NCBI RefSeq assembly: GCF_006402735.1
Contig: NZ_CP017174.1
Span: 6,366,001 to 6,430,000 of the forward strand
Reading direction: 5' to 3'
Origin: Myxococcus xanthus
GTDB lineage: Bacteria > Myxococcota > Myxococcia > Myxococcales > Myxococcaceae
Length of the DNA stretch: 64,000 nt
Shown here: positions 38,249-46,520 of the stretch, in pieces
Layout of the letters: every line of letters begins with the position of its first letter
Numbering within the stretch: position 1 is the stretch's first letter
Made by a program: the position numbers and the translations under genes
The notes under the pieces: generated by a model
Seen by the model: only the letters and a program-made list of their open reading frames with translations
What the model was told of the DNA's origin: nothing
The model's database searches: none

Positions 38249-39646
38249 GTGCCGTGGTTCATTGACGCATGGGCTGGCGCGGATGGACTCGCCTTTGCCT
38301 CACAACGGGATCAGGACGCGTCCCGCTCCGAGCTGACGGTGTACCTTGCTCCTCCCGCGTTTCATCCCGTCCCTGTAGCCAGCCGGTCCACCGCGCTCTG
38401 GTCCACGCGATCCAGTTTCCAGGAGGGATTCCTCGATGAGAATGGCGCCGAGGTCCCGTTCGCGGCGCTCGACGATGTTATCGAAGCGGTGAGGCGTGTC
38501 TTCCGCGCAGGTGGACATCTGCAGCCGCCACCGGCGGGGGTTCCCTTCCCACCCACGACGCCACTTCCCAGCAACGACGGTTCACTGCTCACCGTTAAGA
38601 AAGACGACACTGAGCCCGAGCATCTCAGGCATGCCCCTGATGAGTCTGTCCGAAGAGAAAGTGTGGAAATCACGAGGCGCTGGTGGCCCCGGAGCGATCG
38701 AGGTCGAGGGGGGGAAAGGAAGGAAGTGCCTTCGTGGGAAGTGGTCCATAGCAGGATCGCTGCCCGCCAGGGGACAACTAACCGCGCAGGGCTCCCTGTA
38801 GCCCTCGTTCGCTTCATGGATGATTCTGAAGTTATGCTTGAGCAGTTCAGCTTTCAAACATTGGACTCGCTCCTGGCTCGCCTTGAGGCCAAAGCCCGTC
38901 CGGCGGTATCAGAGCTCGATTGTTTGAATCGATGGGTTAGCCTCCTGTCCGGAGCATGGATCAGCGGAAGCCCAATGACCCCGTTTGATCAACTGAGCGA
39001 ACTTCTCCATGACAACTATGCATCTCTGAAAATCAGTACTGGACTGGTCATCGACGCACACTCCAGGCGAGTCCGTTCCGACAGTGACTCCTCTGTTCTT
39101 CGTGGCACCCTCTTCGAAGTTCCCTTTCCGCCAACATGGCTTACGCCCAGACACGCTCGCGTGACAATGTACTCCATCGGCGACATGCTCAGCCTCGGAA
39201 TGTCTGATCATTCGATGTTACGAGCAATGTGCGACCCCATGGAGTTTGTGCCGCTGGCGCTCATTGCCAGGGTCATTGTGGGGGAGTGCTTCCCTCGAAG
39301 CAGTTGGGTCATCTTCCCTGGAAGCCCACATGAGAAACGGCTATTCACCGAGCTACGCGCGCGGACTGCAGCGTGGCTTTCTGAATCCCTTCCAGATGCG
39401 CGGCTACTTGGCCACTACGTTGAGGAGGCGATCACAAACTTTCCTCTGCAGCGCTCCCGGGGAAGAGACGGGGGGAACAACGAGCCGCCCTTGACACCTG
39501 GCCCGGGTAGACCGGGCGGCAGCCCCCTCTCCTCCAGTTCAGCAGCAGCGCCAGAGGGTCAGCAGGCGGTGAATTCAGAATTTCCTCAAGAGGATGAGAA
39601 TGCAGCCGAGGCGGAGGGAACCAACCTCAACGCGCTCAAGCAATAG
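38249..39646 (+). CDS. Unknown island protein (465 residues)
   Basis: Third gene of the island; the GTG at 38249 follows TTGGAGGTAGATAC. No recognised domain. The N-terminal about 90 residues look like a compact domain (MPWFIDAWAGADGLAF, then FAALDDVIEAVRRVF). A charged linker (about 100-165) leads to a mainly helical region (about 180-400). The last 60 residues are low-complexity (Gly/Pro/Ser, then Glu/Asn). There is no transmembrane helix. Its tight spacing with the previous gene suggests the two proteins act together, perhaps with the upstream membrane protein. A mobile defence, toxin or conflict cassette is one reading, but nothing in the sequence proves it. Confidence 0.72.
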   Translation: MPWFIDAWAGADGLAFASQRDQDASRSELTVYLAPPAFHPVPVASRSTALWSTRSSFQEGFLDENGAEVPFAALDDVIEAVRRVFRAGGHLQPPPAGVPFPPTTPLPSNDGSLLTVKKDDTEPEHLRHAPDESVRRESVEITRRWWPRSDRGRGGERKEVPSWEVVHSRIAARQGTTNRAGLPVALVRFMDDSEVMLEQFSFQTLDSLLARLEAKARPAVSELDCLNRWVSLLSGAWISGSPMTPFDQLSELLHDNYASLKISTGLVIDAHSRRVRSDSDSSVLRGTLFEVPFPPTWLTPRHARVTMYSIGDMLSLGMSDHSMLRAMCDPMEFVPLALIARVIVGECFPRSSWVIFPGSPHEKRLFTELRARTAAWLSESLPDARLLGHYVEEAITNFPLQRSRGRDGGNNEPPLTPGPGRPGGSPLSSSSAAAPEGQQAVNSEFPQEDENAAEAEGTNLNALKQ

Positions 39647-39837
39647 CACTCGCTCCGCGTCGAAAAGTTTAAAAAACAGCCAAACGCCCAGCAATTCGCA
39701 CTCCGAAATTTGCCCCACCAGCAAGACTTCTGGCGCATGGGCTTCCGTCTCAGATTACTGCCACACAAGAACTCTCGCCACTCCCCTATTCACATCAAAA
39801 TGTCTGGGAATGACACTCCTAGACTTGAGCTGTGCGA
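39647..39837. other. AT-rich convergent intergenic region
   Basis: 191 bp between convergent genes, AT-richer than the core genome (AAAAGTTTAAAAAACAG near 39663-39680). It marks the right edge of the island. No attachment-site duplication, tRNA or clear hairpin was found. Confidence 0.5.
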
Positions 39838-40797
39838 CTAGCGAGGCATTCCGTGGAGCCACCACATCAGCCCTCCTGCCGCGAGCTGGCCACCAATGAA
39901 CAGCGCCAGCCGCCACGGTAGACGCACCGGCCGCCCCTGGAAGTCGTCGAAGCGCACCAGGGCGAACAGGGCCCAGACCAGCGTCATCACACCGCTGAGC
40001 ACGAAGCCCTTCACCGGGCTCTCCACCGGTGGCGCGAAGATGAAGTGGTACAGCACTGCGGGCACCACCAGGGCAACCACCAGCACCAGCCCCCAGACGC
40101 GCGCCGCGGGCACCAGCGTCGCCGCCCTGCGCATCCTCCGGGCCCTCCCGAGCTTCGGCGCCATCTCGCTCACCGGCGTCGGCTTGGGCAACACCTTCCC
40201 CTTCCACACCAGGTAGTGCGTGGCCATCAGCCGCGAGGCGCGCGTCAGGTTGAAGCCCTCCACCGGCGTCCCCGCCGCCATCGCGCTGCGGCAGCTCACC
40301 GCCCAGTCGATGTAGTGGTGGACCTCCTCCAGCGGCAGCTTGACGATGCTCCGGATGACCTCGCGCGCCACCACGGGCGCCAGCGGGTCCACGGTCCACC
40401 CGTCTGGCCCCAGGGTACGCAGTGCCTCGTCCTCCCGCTTCGCACCAACGGGCACGCCCTCTTCGCCCTGGGACTCCAACTCCCACGCCATGGTGCCCAC
40501 GTCGCCCATCCACACTCGCGTGCTCTTGAAGCCCGCTTCCTTCGCCAGGCTGGCCACGCGCGTCAGGAAGCCGTCCTGCTCCGCCGCCTCCGCCTCGCCT
40601 TCGACGCGCGGCGCACCGAGTACCTGCACGTCGATGAGCGTCAGCGACGGCCCGAACTGGAAGACGTCCGCGACGACGATGTCGCTCTGGGGCTGCTCCC
40701 CGAACGACGTCCCCAGTGCGGCGTCCATCCACTGACGGACCCTGGACCGGTCCGGGCTCCCATGAATCCAGAGGTGATTCGCGATGCCGTAAGCCAT
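39838..40797 (-). CDS. Unknown protein with C-terminal membrane helices
   Basis: A 319-residue protein. The N-terminal 200 residues are soluble with an alternating alpha/beta pattern (DIVVADVFQFGPSLTLIDVQ, WTVDPLAPVVAREVIRSI). The C-terminal 90 residues form three transmembrane helices (VWGLVLVVALVVPAVLYHF, GFVLSGVMTLVWALFALV, LALFIGGQLAAGGLMWWL). The ATG at 40797 has AGGAG 3 nt upstream, which is close. Base composition is normal for the genome. I do not recognise the family; a myxobacteria-specific membrane-associated sensor or effector domain is possible. Confidence 0.78.
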   Translation of the reverse strand: MAYGIANHLWIHGSPDRSRVRQWMDAALGTSFGEQPQSDIVVADVFQFGPSLTLIDVQVLGAPRVEGEAEAAEQDGFLTRVASLAKEAGFKSTRVWMGDVGTMAWELESQGEEGVPVGAKREDEALRTLGPDGWTVDPLAPVVAREVIRSIVKLPLEEVHHYIDWAVSCRSAMAAGTPVEGFNLTRASRLMATHYLVWKGKVLPKPTPVSEMAPKLGRARRMRRAATLVPAARVWGLVLVVALVVPAVLYHFIFAPPVESPVKGFVLSGVMTLVWALFALVRFDDFQGRPVRLPWRLALFIGGQLAAGGLMWWLHGMPR

Positions 40798-40909
40798 GAG
40801 CTCCTCAACCCGGATGCCTACCAGAGACGCGGCGCCACGCTCCAGGGTGATTGGCGCCCCGCCCCTTCACGGATACCACCCCGGGTCATGGTAGACAGGG
40901 ACGCACCGC

Positions 40910-41557
40910 ATGGACCGCCTGTCCCAACTCCTCTGGCTCTGGATGCTCTTCTTCGCCGTCAACGCCCTCTGGGCGCTGGCGCAGGCCGCCGTGGCCAGCA
41001 CCCTGGGGGCACGTCCCGTGTCCGTCGTCCTCGGCTACGGCCCCACCCTGCTCTCCGCCCGCCTGGGGAGCATCCTGTGGGCCTTCCGCCCCCTGGCGCT
41101 CGGCAGCGCGGTGAGCTTCGACGAGCCCGTCGAGGGCGCCCCCGCCCAAAGCCGCCTCCTTCAGCTCTCCCCGCCCCTCCACGCCGCCGTCATCCTCCTG
41201 CCCTGGGCCGTGCAGGTCGCCATCGCCATGGCCTGCCTGGGGCCCACGGAAGCCCTGCGCCAGTTCGCGAGCGGCTTCGCCGTCCCCTTCGAGCCCTCCC
41301 TGCTCCCTGGCCGCGTGGAGCGCTTCCTCGCGCTCCTCCGGGACGGCGACCTGCTGCGCGCCTGGGGCCTGATGAGCGCGAAGCTGGCCGCCCTCAACCT
41401 GCTGCCCCTGCCCGCCCTCGCCGGAGGCACCTTCCTCCTCCTGCCGTGGCGAAAGGGCTACCCCGTCTGGGCCGGCCTGCTCGGAATCCTCGGACTCCTG
41501 GCCGCAGTGCCGTGGGTCCTCTACGTGCTCTACGTGGTCATCAAGGCGCTCGTCTGA
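40910..41557 (+). CDS. Site-2-protease-like (M50) membrane protein lacking the catalytic residues
   Basis: A 215-residue integral membrane protein. Its order of elements follows M50 proteases: a first helix with the position normally HExxH, then a GYGPTLLSARLG block (normally GFGPKL...) and a strand ending in SAVSF (normally GGYVxF). A later helix holds NLLPLPALAGG, the counterpart of NxxPxPxLDGG. The zinc ligands are absent (LAQAAVAST in place of HExxH, and Ala for Asp in LAGG), so it should not cleave peptides. The ATG at 40910 follows AGGGACGCACCGC. Homology is my inference from motif order. Confidence 0.7.
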   Translation: MDRLSQLLWLWMLFFAVNALWALAQAAVASTLGARPVSVVLGYGPTLLSARLGSILWAFRPLALGSAVSFDEPVEGAPAQSRLLQLSPPLHAAVILLPWAVQVAIAMACLGPTEALRQFASGFAVPFEPSLLPGRVERFLALLRDGDLLRAWGLMSAKLAALNLLPLPALAGGTFLLLPWRKGYPVWAGLLGILGLLAAVPWVLYVLYVVIKALV

Positions 41558-41560
41558 CGC

Positions 41561-42196
41561 CTACTCCTGGCGCTGCAACGCCAGCCGGGCCCCCAGCGCG
41601 ACGAACACGCCACCGGTGACGCGCTTCTGCCACGCCGCCACGCGCGGGTTGCGCCGCATCCAGCCCCCAAAGGCACCCGCGAACGCAGCCAGCAGCACCA
41701 GCCACGACGTCCCCGTGACGGAGAACATCAACCCGAGCCCCAGGAACTGGAGTCCCGTCGAGCCCGCGGACGCATCCACGAACTGCGGAAGGAAGGCCAG
41801 GAAGAACACGGCCACCTTCGGGTTCAGCACGTTGGTGACGACGCCGTCGCGAAAGATGCGCCACAGGCCAGCGGGTGGCAGCGCCTGCACCGCCTCGGCC
41901 GCGGTGTCCTTGCTGCGCAGCATCTGCACGCCCATCCACACGAGGTAGGCCGCCCCACCCCACTTCACCACGGAGAAGGCCAGCGCCGACGTCGCGAGCA
42001 ACGTCGACAGCCCGAACGCCGCCGCCGCGATGTGGAACAGGCACCCAACGAAGATGCCCAGCGCGGAGACGATGCCCGCCTTGCGCCCCTGCCCCATGCT
42101 CCGGGCCAGCACGAACATCGTGTCCGGCCCGGGCGTCAGGATGAGCGCGAGCACCGCCAGGAAGTAGGCCGTGAGGCGCGTCGGGTCGAAGAACAT
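41561..42196 (-). CDS. LysE/RhtB-family amino-acid exporter
   Basis: A 211-residue inner-membrane exporter. It has the family signature near the first helix (ILTPGPDTMFVLARSMGQGR), GIFVGCLFHIAAAAFGLS, and VVTNVLNPKVAVFFLAFLPQF before the fourth helix, with about six transmembrane segments. It probably expels an amino acid or similar small molecule; the substrate cannot be predicted. Its stop is 4 bp from the stop of the convergent site-2-protease-like gene. Confidence 0.92.
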   Translation of the reverse strand: MFFDPTRLTAYFLAVLALILTPGPDTMFVLARSMGQGRKAGIVSALGIFVGCLFHIAAAAFGLSTLLATSALAFSVVKWGGAAYLVWMGVQMLRSKDTAAEAVQALPPAGLWRIFRDGVVTNVLNPKVAVFFLAFLPQFVDASAGSTGLQFLGLGLMFSVTGTSWLVLLAAFAGAFGGWMRRNPRVAAWQKRVTGGVFVALGARLALQRQE

Positions 42197-42279
42197 GGCG
42201 GCTCCAGTGGGGGCACGAGTGGCCCCGATTGCCGGTCACCGTACGCGCCGGAGCCCGCCGAGCAAAGCGACCCGCAGCA

Positions 42280-43116
42280 TCAGACAGGCGCGCGCGTGCC
42301 GGCCCGCTCGTCCGCGATTCGCGCCTCACGCTCGCGCCGCAGGGCCCGCTCGGCCTCCTCCGCGCTGATGGGCACGGCAGGACGGAACACCGTGCGATAC
42401 ACCGCCGCCGCGGTGGCGCCTCCCAAGAGCGGCGCCACGATGAACAGCCACAGCTGCCCCATGGGCACGCTCCCCGCGAACACCGCCGGCCCCAGGCTGC
42501 GCGCCGGATTCACCGACGTGTTCGTCACCGGAATCCCCACCAGGTGGATGAGCGCCAGCACCAGGCCAATGGCCAGCCCCGCGAAGCCCACCGGGGCGCG
42601 CGCATCCGTCGCGCCCAGCACCGTGAGCACGAGCAAGAAGGTGAGCGCCACCTCCGTGAGGAAGGCCGCTCCCATGTTGAAGCCGTCAGGTGAAGCGGCG
42701 CCGTACCCGTTGGTCGCGAGTCCCTCGGTCACCGCCGAGTACCCTCCGGGCATGCCCTTGGCAATCAGCAGCACCACGCCCGCGCCGAGGATGGCCCCCA
42801 CGCACTGCGCCACCACGTAGCCGACCGCGTCCTTGCCCTCCATCTTCCCAGACAGCAGGAGGCCCAGCGTCACCGCCGGATTCACATGGCACCCCGAGAT
42901 GGGGCCAATCACGTACACCATGGCCAGCAGCGACAGGCCAAAGGCGAGCGCTACACCTTGGAAGCCGATGTGGTCGCCCGCCAGCACGGCCGCCCCGACG
43001 CCTCCCAACACCAGGACGAACGTCCCGATGAACTCCGCAACGTACTTCCGGACGGCGTCGTTGTTGCGGGGGTTGCCCGCCCGAGCCAGCGCGGCCCTGT
43101 CCCTGGATGCATCCAT
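42280..43116 (-). CDS. aqpZ: Aquaporin Z
   Basis: Water channel of the inner membrane, 278 residues. Both pore motifs are present (HVNPAVT and SVNPARS). The AqpZ selectivity residues appear in LIHLVGIPVTNTSVNPARS (His, Thr and Arg), which separates it from glycerol facilitators. It is longer than the usual 230-245 residues because of a polar 24-residue N-terminus and a charged C-terminal tail (AEEAERALRREREARIADER). The ATG at 43116 has GAGG upstream. Confidence 0.93.
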   Translation of the reverse strand: MDASRDRAALARAGNPRNNDAVRKYVAEFIGTFVLVLGGVGAAVLAGDHIGFQGVALAFGLSLLAMVYVIGPISGCHVNPAVTLGLLLSGKMEGKDAVGYVVAQCVGAILGAGVVLLIAKGMPGGYSAVTEGLATNGYGAASPDGFNMGAAFLTEVALTFLLVLTVLGATDARAPVGFAGLAIGLVLALIHLVGIPVTNTSVNPARSLGPAVFAGSVPMGQLWLFIVAPLLGGATAAAVYRTVFRPAVPISAEEAERALRREREARIADERAGTRAPV

Positions 43117-43488
43117 GGTCAGCCTCGATTCGCGCGGTCAGACGCCGCGCTTCAGCGAATTCTTCTCAGGCACGCTGTGCATGGACCGGAAGACGACAAC
43201 GCGAAGCACCGCGTCACGGCCGCTGAGCAGCCCCCGTGAGCGGCCCATGGCCCTCTGTCTCCCCTGATATACACAGACATGCCCTCTTTGACTTTCAGGC
43301 ATAGGAAAGACAGCCTGGATAGGCCGTCCCCACCTGGAAAGGACTCGTCGAAGGCTGCTACGCTGCTTCTCGCGGTGACGACGTGCTCCATCCAGTGCGA
43401 CGGCGTGGAGCGCCGCTGCCCGTTCCGAGCATCACCTGAAGACCGGTGCGGCGCCGCGCACGTGGGCGGCGCTCGCACCTGAAAGTCA
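43117..43488. other. Intergenic region between aqpZ and hpt
   Basis: 372 bp upstream of aqpZ and downstream of hpt. A 7-bp GC-rich hairpin (GCGCCGC 43451-43457 with GCGGCGC 43466-43472) lies 17 bp past the hpt stop and could end the tdk-upp-hpt transcript, though no T-tract follows. A 67-codon plus-strand frame (43279-43482) has no ribosome-binding site and is not called. No clear aqpZ promoter was found. Confidence 0.4.
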
Positions 43489-44022
43489 CTACTTGTTCTT
43501 CATCACCCCGATGAAGGGGATGTTCCGGTACACCTCGCCGAAGTCGAGCCCGTAGCCCACGACGAAGAGGTCATCGATGACGAAGCCCTTGTAGTCGATG
43601 TCCACCTTCGTCCGGGCGCGCGAGGGCTTCTCCAGCAGCGTGCACACCTTCAGCGACGCGGGGTGCCGGGCGCGCAGGTTCTCCAGCAGGAACTGCATGG
43701 TGAGCCCGGTGTCGATGATGTCCTCGATGATGAGCAGGTGCTTGCCCGCCATCGGCTTGCTGACGTCGGTGGTGATGCGCACCTCGCCCGTGGACTCCGT
43801 GCCGCCCTGGTAGCTGGACACGCCCAGGAACTCCAACTTCACCGGCAGGTCGATGTACTTCGCCAGGTCGATGGTGAAGAACGCCGAGCCCTTCAGCACG
43901 CAGATGAGCGTCAGGTCCTTGCCCGCGTAGTCGCGCGTAATCTCCGCCGCGAGCTCGCGCACGCGCGCCTGCAACTTGTCCTCGGAAATCAGGACACCGA
44001 CTTCCTGCTCGTAGAACGCCAA
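43489..44022 (-). CDS. hpt: Hypoxanthine-guanine phosphoribosyltransferase
   Basis: Purine salvage enzyme joining hypoxanthine or guanine to PRPP. The 177 residues are the usual length. The PRPP-binding motif is LLIIEDIIDTGLTM, the flexible loop is GVSSYQGGTESTGE, and the base-binding end has IDDLFVVGYGLDFGEVYRN. The start is a TTG at 44022 with GGAGGAA just upstream. It is the last gene of the tdk-upp-hpt operon, 11 bp after upp. Confidence 0.95.
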   Translation of the reverse strand: MAFYEQEVGVLISEDKLQARVRELAAEITRDYAGKDLTLICVLKGSAFFTIDLAKYIDLPVKLEFLGVSSYQGGTESTGEVRITTDVSKPMAGKHLLIIEDIIDTGLTMQFLLENLRARHPASLKVCTLLEKPSRARTKVDIDYKGFVIDDLFVVGYGLDFGEVYRNIPFIGVMKNK

Positions 44023-44033
44023 GGATTCCTCCG

Positions 44034-44849
44034 CTACACGTACGCGTTGTTCATGATCTCCCCGAAGCCGCCGCCTCCGGGGACGATGTACTGCCGGTCA
44101 TCCAGGCCCCGCTCCTTCTCCCAGAGCGCGCCCGGCTCGGTGCCGAACACCTCCGGCGGGGACAGGCCCCGGTCCAACCGGAGCGCGTAGATGATGACGT
44201 CCGGATGGTCCGTGGTCATCTTCCGCAGGTACTCCGGCGTGACGATGAGGTTCAGGGTGATGATGCGCCGGGGCGTCCCGGGCACCTTGTTCTTGTAGAG
44301 CGAAATCGCCGTGGACAGGCTGCCCCCCGTGGCCCCCATGGGGTCCGGGAAGAGCACGAAGGCGTCGTCCACATCGCCGCCAATCTTCGCGCCGCCAATC
44401 TCCGAACCCACCACCGCCTCCGCGGCGTCAATCATGCGGCTCATGATGATGTGGTCCTGGCGCACCACCGTCGGGTCCAGCGTGGCGTTCATCAGGTCGT
44501 ACGTCACCTGCGACGGCAGCGTGCCCGCCCGGGCGATGTTCACCGTCACCACGCGCACCTGCGGGTCGATGACCTCGCCCTGGTAGAGCCCCTGGGGGGT
44601 GGAGTCGATCATCCGCGTGGGCAGGCTCACGTTCTTCCGCGGGAACTCCGCGTTGAGCACCGTCTTCACCAGGTCGACGTACAGCGTCTCCACCAGGCGG
44701 TTGATCTGCGGCTGGATGACGCCCTTCGAACACAGCGTGGCCAGCTGGGTCAGGAGAAAGGGATTTCCCACCAGGTGGACGTGAGGCCCATAGTGGTGGG
44801 TCATCTCGTTCAGCTTGAAGGGAACGTTGGAGTACAGGGTGTCGCGCAT
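44034..44849 (-). CDS. upp: Uracil phosphoribosyltransferase (long variant)
   Basis: Pyrimidine salvage: uracil plus PRPP to UMP. The PRPP loop is LFPDPMGATGGS and the uracil-binding end carries DRQYIVPGGGGFGE. At 271 residues it is about 60 longer than classical bacterial Upp (about 208), with extra sequence in the N-terminal half, so it belongs to a divergent subgroup. It lies 15 bp downstream of tdk and 11 bp upstream of hpt, which supports the salvage role. Confidence 0.88.
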   Translation of the reverse strand: MRDTLYSNVPFKLNEMTHHYGPHVHLVGNPFLLTQLATLCSKGVIQPQINRLVETLYVDLVKTVLNAEFPRKNVSLPTRMIDSTPQGLYQGEVIDPQVRVVTVNIARAGTLPSQVTYDLMNATLDPTVVRQDHIIMSRMIDAAEAVVGSEIGGAKIGGDVDDAFVLFPDPMGATGGSLSTAISLYKNKVPGTPRRIITLNLIVTPEYLRKMTTDHPDVIIYALRLDRGLSPPEVFGTEPGALWEKERGLDDRQYIVPGGGGFGEIMNNAYV

Positions 44850-44864
44850 CCGTTCAGCTCCCGC

Positions 44865-45464
44865 TCAGTCGAACAGTTCCAATGTCTGCGGCGGCGTGCC
44901 CTCCGCCGGTTCAGCCACGTGACACTTGCGGCAGCGCGGCTCATACGCGCCCGCCGCGCCCACCACCACCCGCTCACCACTGGACACGATGCGCTGGGAG
45001 CGGTTGGCCGGATTCCCACACACCACGCAGATGGCCAGCTCCTTCGTCACGTACTCCGACACCGCCATCAATTGGGGCATCGGTTCGAAGGGCCGCCCCT
45101 GGTAGTCCTGGTCCAGGCCCGCGCAGATGACGCGCAGGCCCTTGTTGGCCAGCGCCTCCACCACGGCGACGACTTCTGAACCGAAGAACTGCACCTCGTC
45201 GATGCCCACCACCTGGGTGTCGGGCGCGAGCCTGTAAAAAATCTCTTCAGCCCGCTCGATGGCGGTGGACATCACCTTCAGCTGCGAGTGGCTCACCACC
45301 GCGGATTCGTCGTAGCGGTTGTCGATGCGCGGCTTGAAGACCTGCACCCTCTGCTTGCCGTAGACGGCGCGCTGGACGCGGCGGATCAGCTCCTCCGTCT
45401 TGCCGGAGAACATCGAACCGCAGATGACCTCTATCCACCCGATATCTTTGGGGAATTGGTGCAA
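44865..45464 (-). CDS. tdk: Thymidine kinase (type II)
   Basis: Phosphorylates thymidine in salvage. The 199-residue protein has the P-loop GSMFSGKTEELIRR, the Walker B-like VVGIDEVQFF, and a C-terminal zinc site from CVVCGNPA and CRKC. The start is a TTG at 45464, giving MHQFPKDIGWIEVICGSM. It is the first gene of the salvage operon with upp and hpt. Confidence 0.95.
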   Translation of the reverse strand: MHQFPKDIGWIEVICGSMFSGKTEELIRRVQRAVYGKQRVQVFKPRIDNRYDESAVVSHSQLKVMSTAIERAEEIFYRLAPDTQVVGIDEVQFFGSEVVAVVEALANKGLRVICAGLDQDYQGRPFEPMPQLMAVSEYVTKELAICVVCGNPANRSQRIVSSGERVVVGAAGAYEPRCRKCHVAEPAEGTPPQTLELFD

Positions 45465-45664
45465 GGAACGCTCACGGGCCGGGGGCGGAAAGGGCGCGGA
45501 TAGTCTGCCACGACCCCAGGAGAGTCAACTTCCCGCCACGCCCGTCCCATAGCCGAATCGTCCCTGGATGTCGCCCGCTTCCTCGCCTGCCCGTCACCAG
45601 GCCCCGCGGGCGTTGGCAAGGCTCTTGAAGAGCACTGACTACGGACTGGCGAAGGGGGATGGGC

Positions 45665-46039
45665 GTGGCGGCGACGATCGGACAGATGCTGGGTGGGGCG
45701 TGGGGCAACAGGGCTTCTTTCTACCTGTCACCGGCATCCGTGGCGCTATTGATGCTGAACCTGCTGGACGGGCTGTTCACCCTCTTCTTCCTGCAGCTGG
45801 GTGTGGCCGAAGAGCTCAACCCCATCATGCGGGAGGCCTATGAGCAGTCCCCGCTCTTCTTCATGTTCTCCAAGCTGGTCATCGTGAACGCGGGCCTGTG
45901 GCTGCTGTGCATCCACCGGCACCTCAACGCCAGCCGCATCGCCATCCGGCTGGGCGCGGCCGTGTATGCCGTCATCGTGGTCTACCACCTCGCCTTTCTG
46001 ACCCACCTGGTCATGCACTGGCCCCAAATGCTGACCTAG
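45665..46039 (+). CDS. Small DUF5658-like membrane protein
   Basis: About 124 residues with four transmembrane helices (VALLMLNLLDGLFTLFFLQL; FFMFSKLVIVNAGLWLLCI; IRLGAAVYAVIVVYHLAFL, plus a short one). The NLLDGLFTLFFLQLG and EELNPIMRE motifs are typical of DUF5658 proteins, whose role is unknown. AAGGGGG lies directly against the ATG at 45659, so the GTG at 45665 is preferred as the start. It stands alone between tdk (divergent) and spoVG. Confidence 0.78.
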   Translation: MAATIGQMLGGAWGNRASFYLSPASVALLMLNLLDGLFTLFFLQLGVAEELNPIMREAYEQSPLFFMFSKLVIVNAGLWLLCIHRHLNASRIAIRLGAAVYAVIVVYHLAFLTHLVMHWPQMLT

Positions 46040-46173
46040 CCTCCGCTCGCAGCGGCCGACTGTGGGGGCATTGAACAGTGGCGCGAATCTCCCTCGCGCC
46101 CGCGCTTGCATTTGACACCCGGTATGTCCCAGGCTTCCCTTCAGCTCCGACCTTTCGGGTTCGGGGGGGGACC

Positions 46174-46473
46174 ATGAACATCACCGACGTCCGGGTGTTT
46201 CCGGTCGAAGAGGACAAGCTCAAGGCGTACGTCACCATCACCTTGGACCACTGCTTCGTCATTCGCGATTTGAAGGTCATTCACGGCTCGACCGGGCTCT
46301 TCATCGCGATGCCAGCCAAGAAGCGGAAGGATGGGACGTACAAGGACATTGCCCACCCGCTCAACGCGGATACGCGGAGTCAAATGGAACGCGTCATCCT
46401 GATGGAGTACGAGCGACACCTCCATCAGGCGCAAGCCGGGATGCTTGTCGCAGCGCCAGCGGACCTGGACTAA
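46174..46473 (+). CDS. spoVG: SpoVG-family RNA/DNA-binding regulator
   Basis: A 99-residue SpoVG homologue (MNITDVRVFPVEEDKLKAYV, LDHCFVIRDLKVIHGSTGLF, AMPAKKRKDGTYKDIAHPL). SpoVG proteins bind nucleic acids and act as global regulators. The ATG at 46174 follows TCGGGGGGGACC; the frame is open further upstream, but only from here does it match the family. It sits 47 bp upstream of prs, a pairing common in the Deltaproteobacteria and related groups. Confidence 0.93.
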   Translation: MNITDVRVFPVEEDKLKAYVTITLDHCFVIRDLKVIHGSTGLFIAMPAKKRKDGTYKDIAHPLNADTRSQMERVILMEYERHLHQAQAGMLVAAPADLD

Positions 46474-46520
46474 CGACTTCTTTCCTTCCGTCCGCGTCCA
46501 GGTTAGTCAGCGGCCCCACC

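Noticed and set aside
43279..43482. A 67-codon plus-strand frame between hpt and aqpZ
   Set aside because: No ribosome-binding site, no similarity that I recognise, and it overlaps the probable terminator region of hpt.
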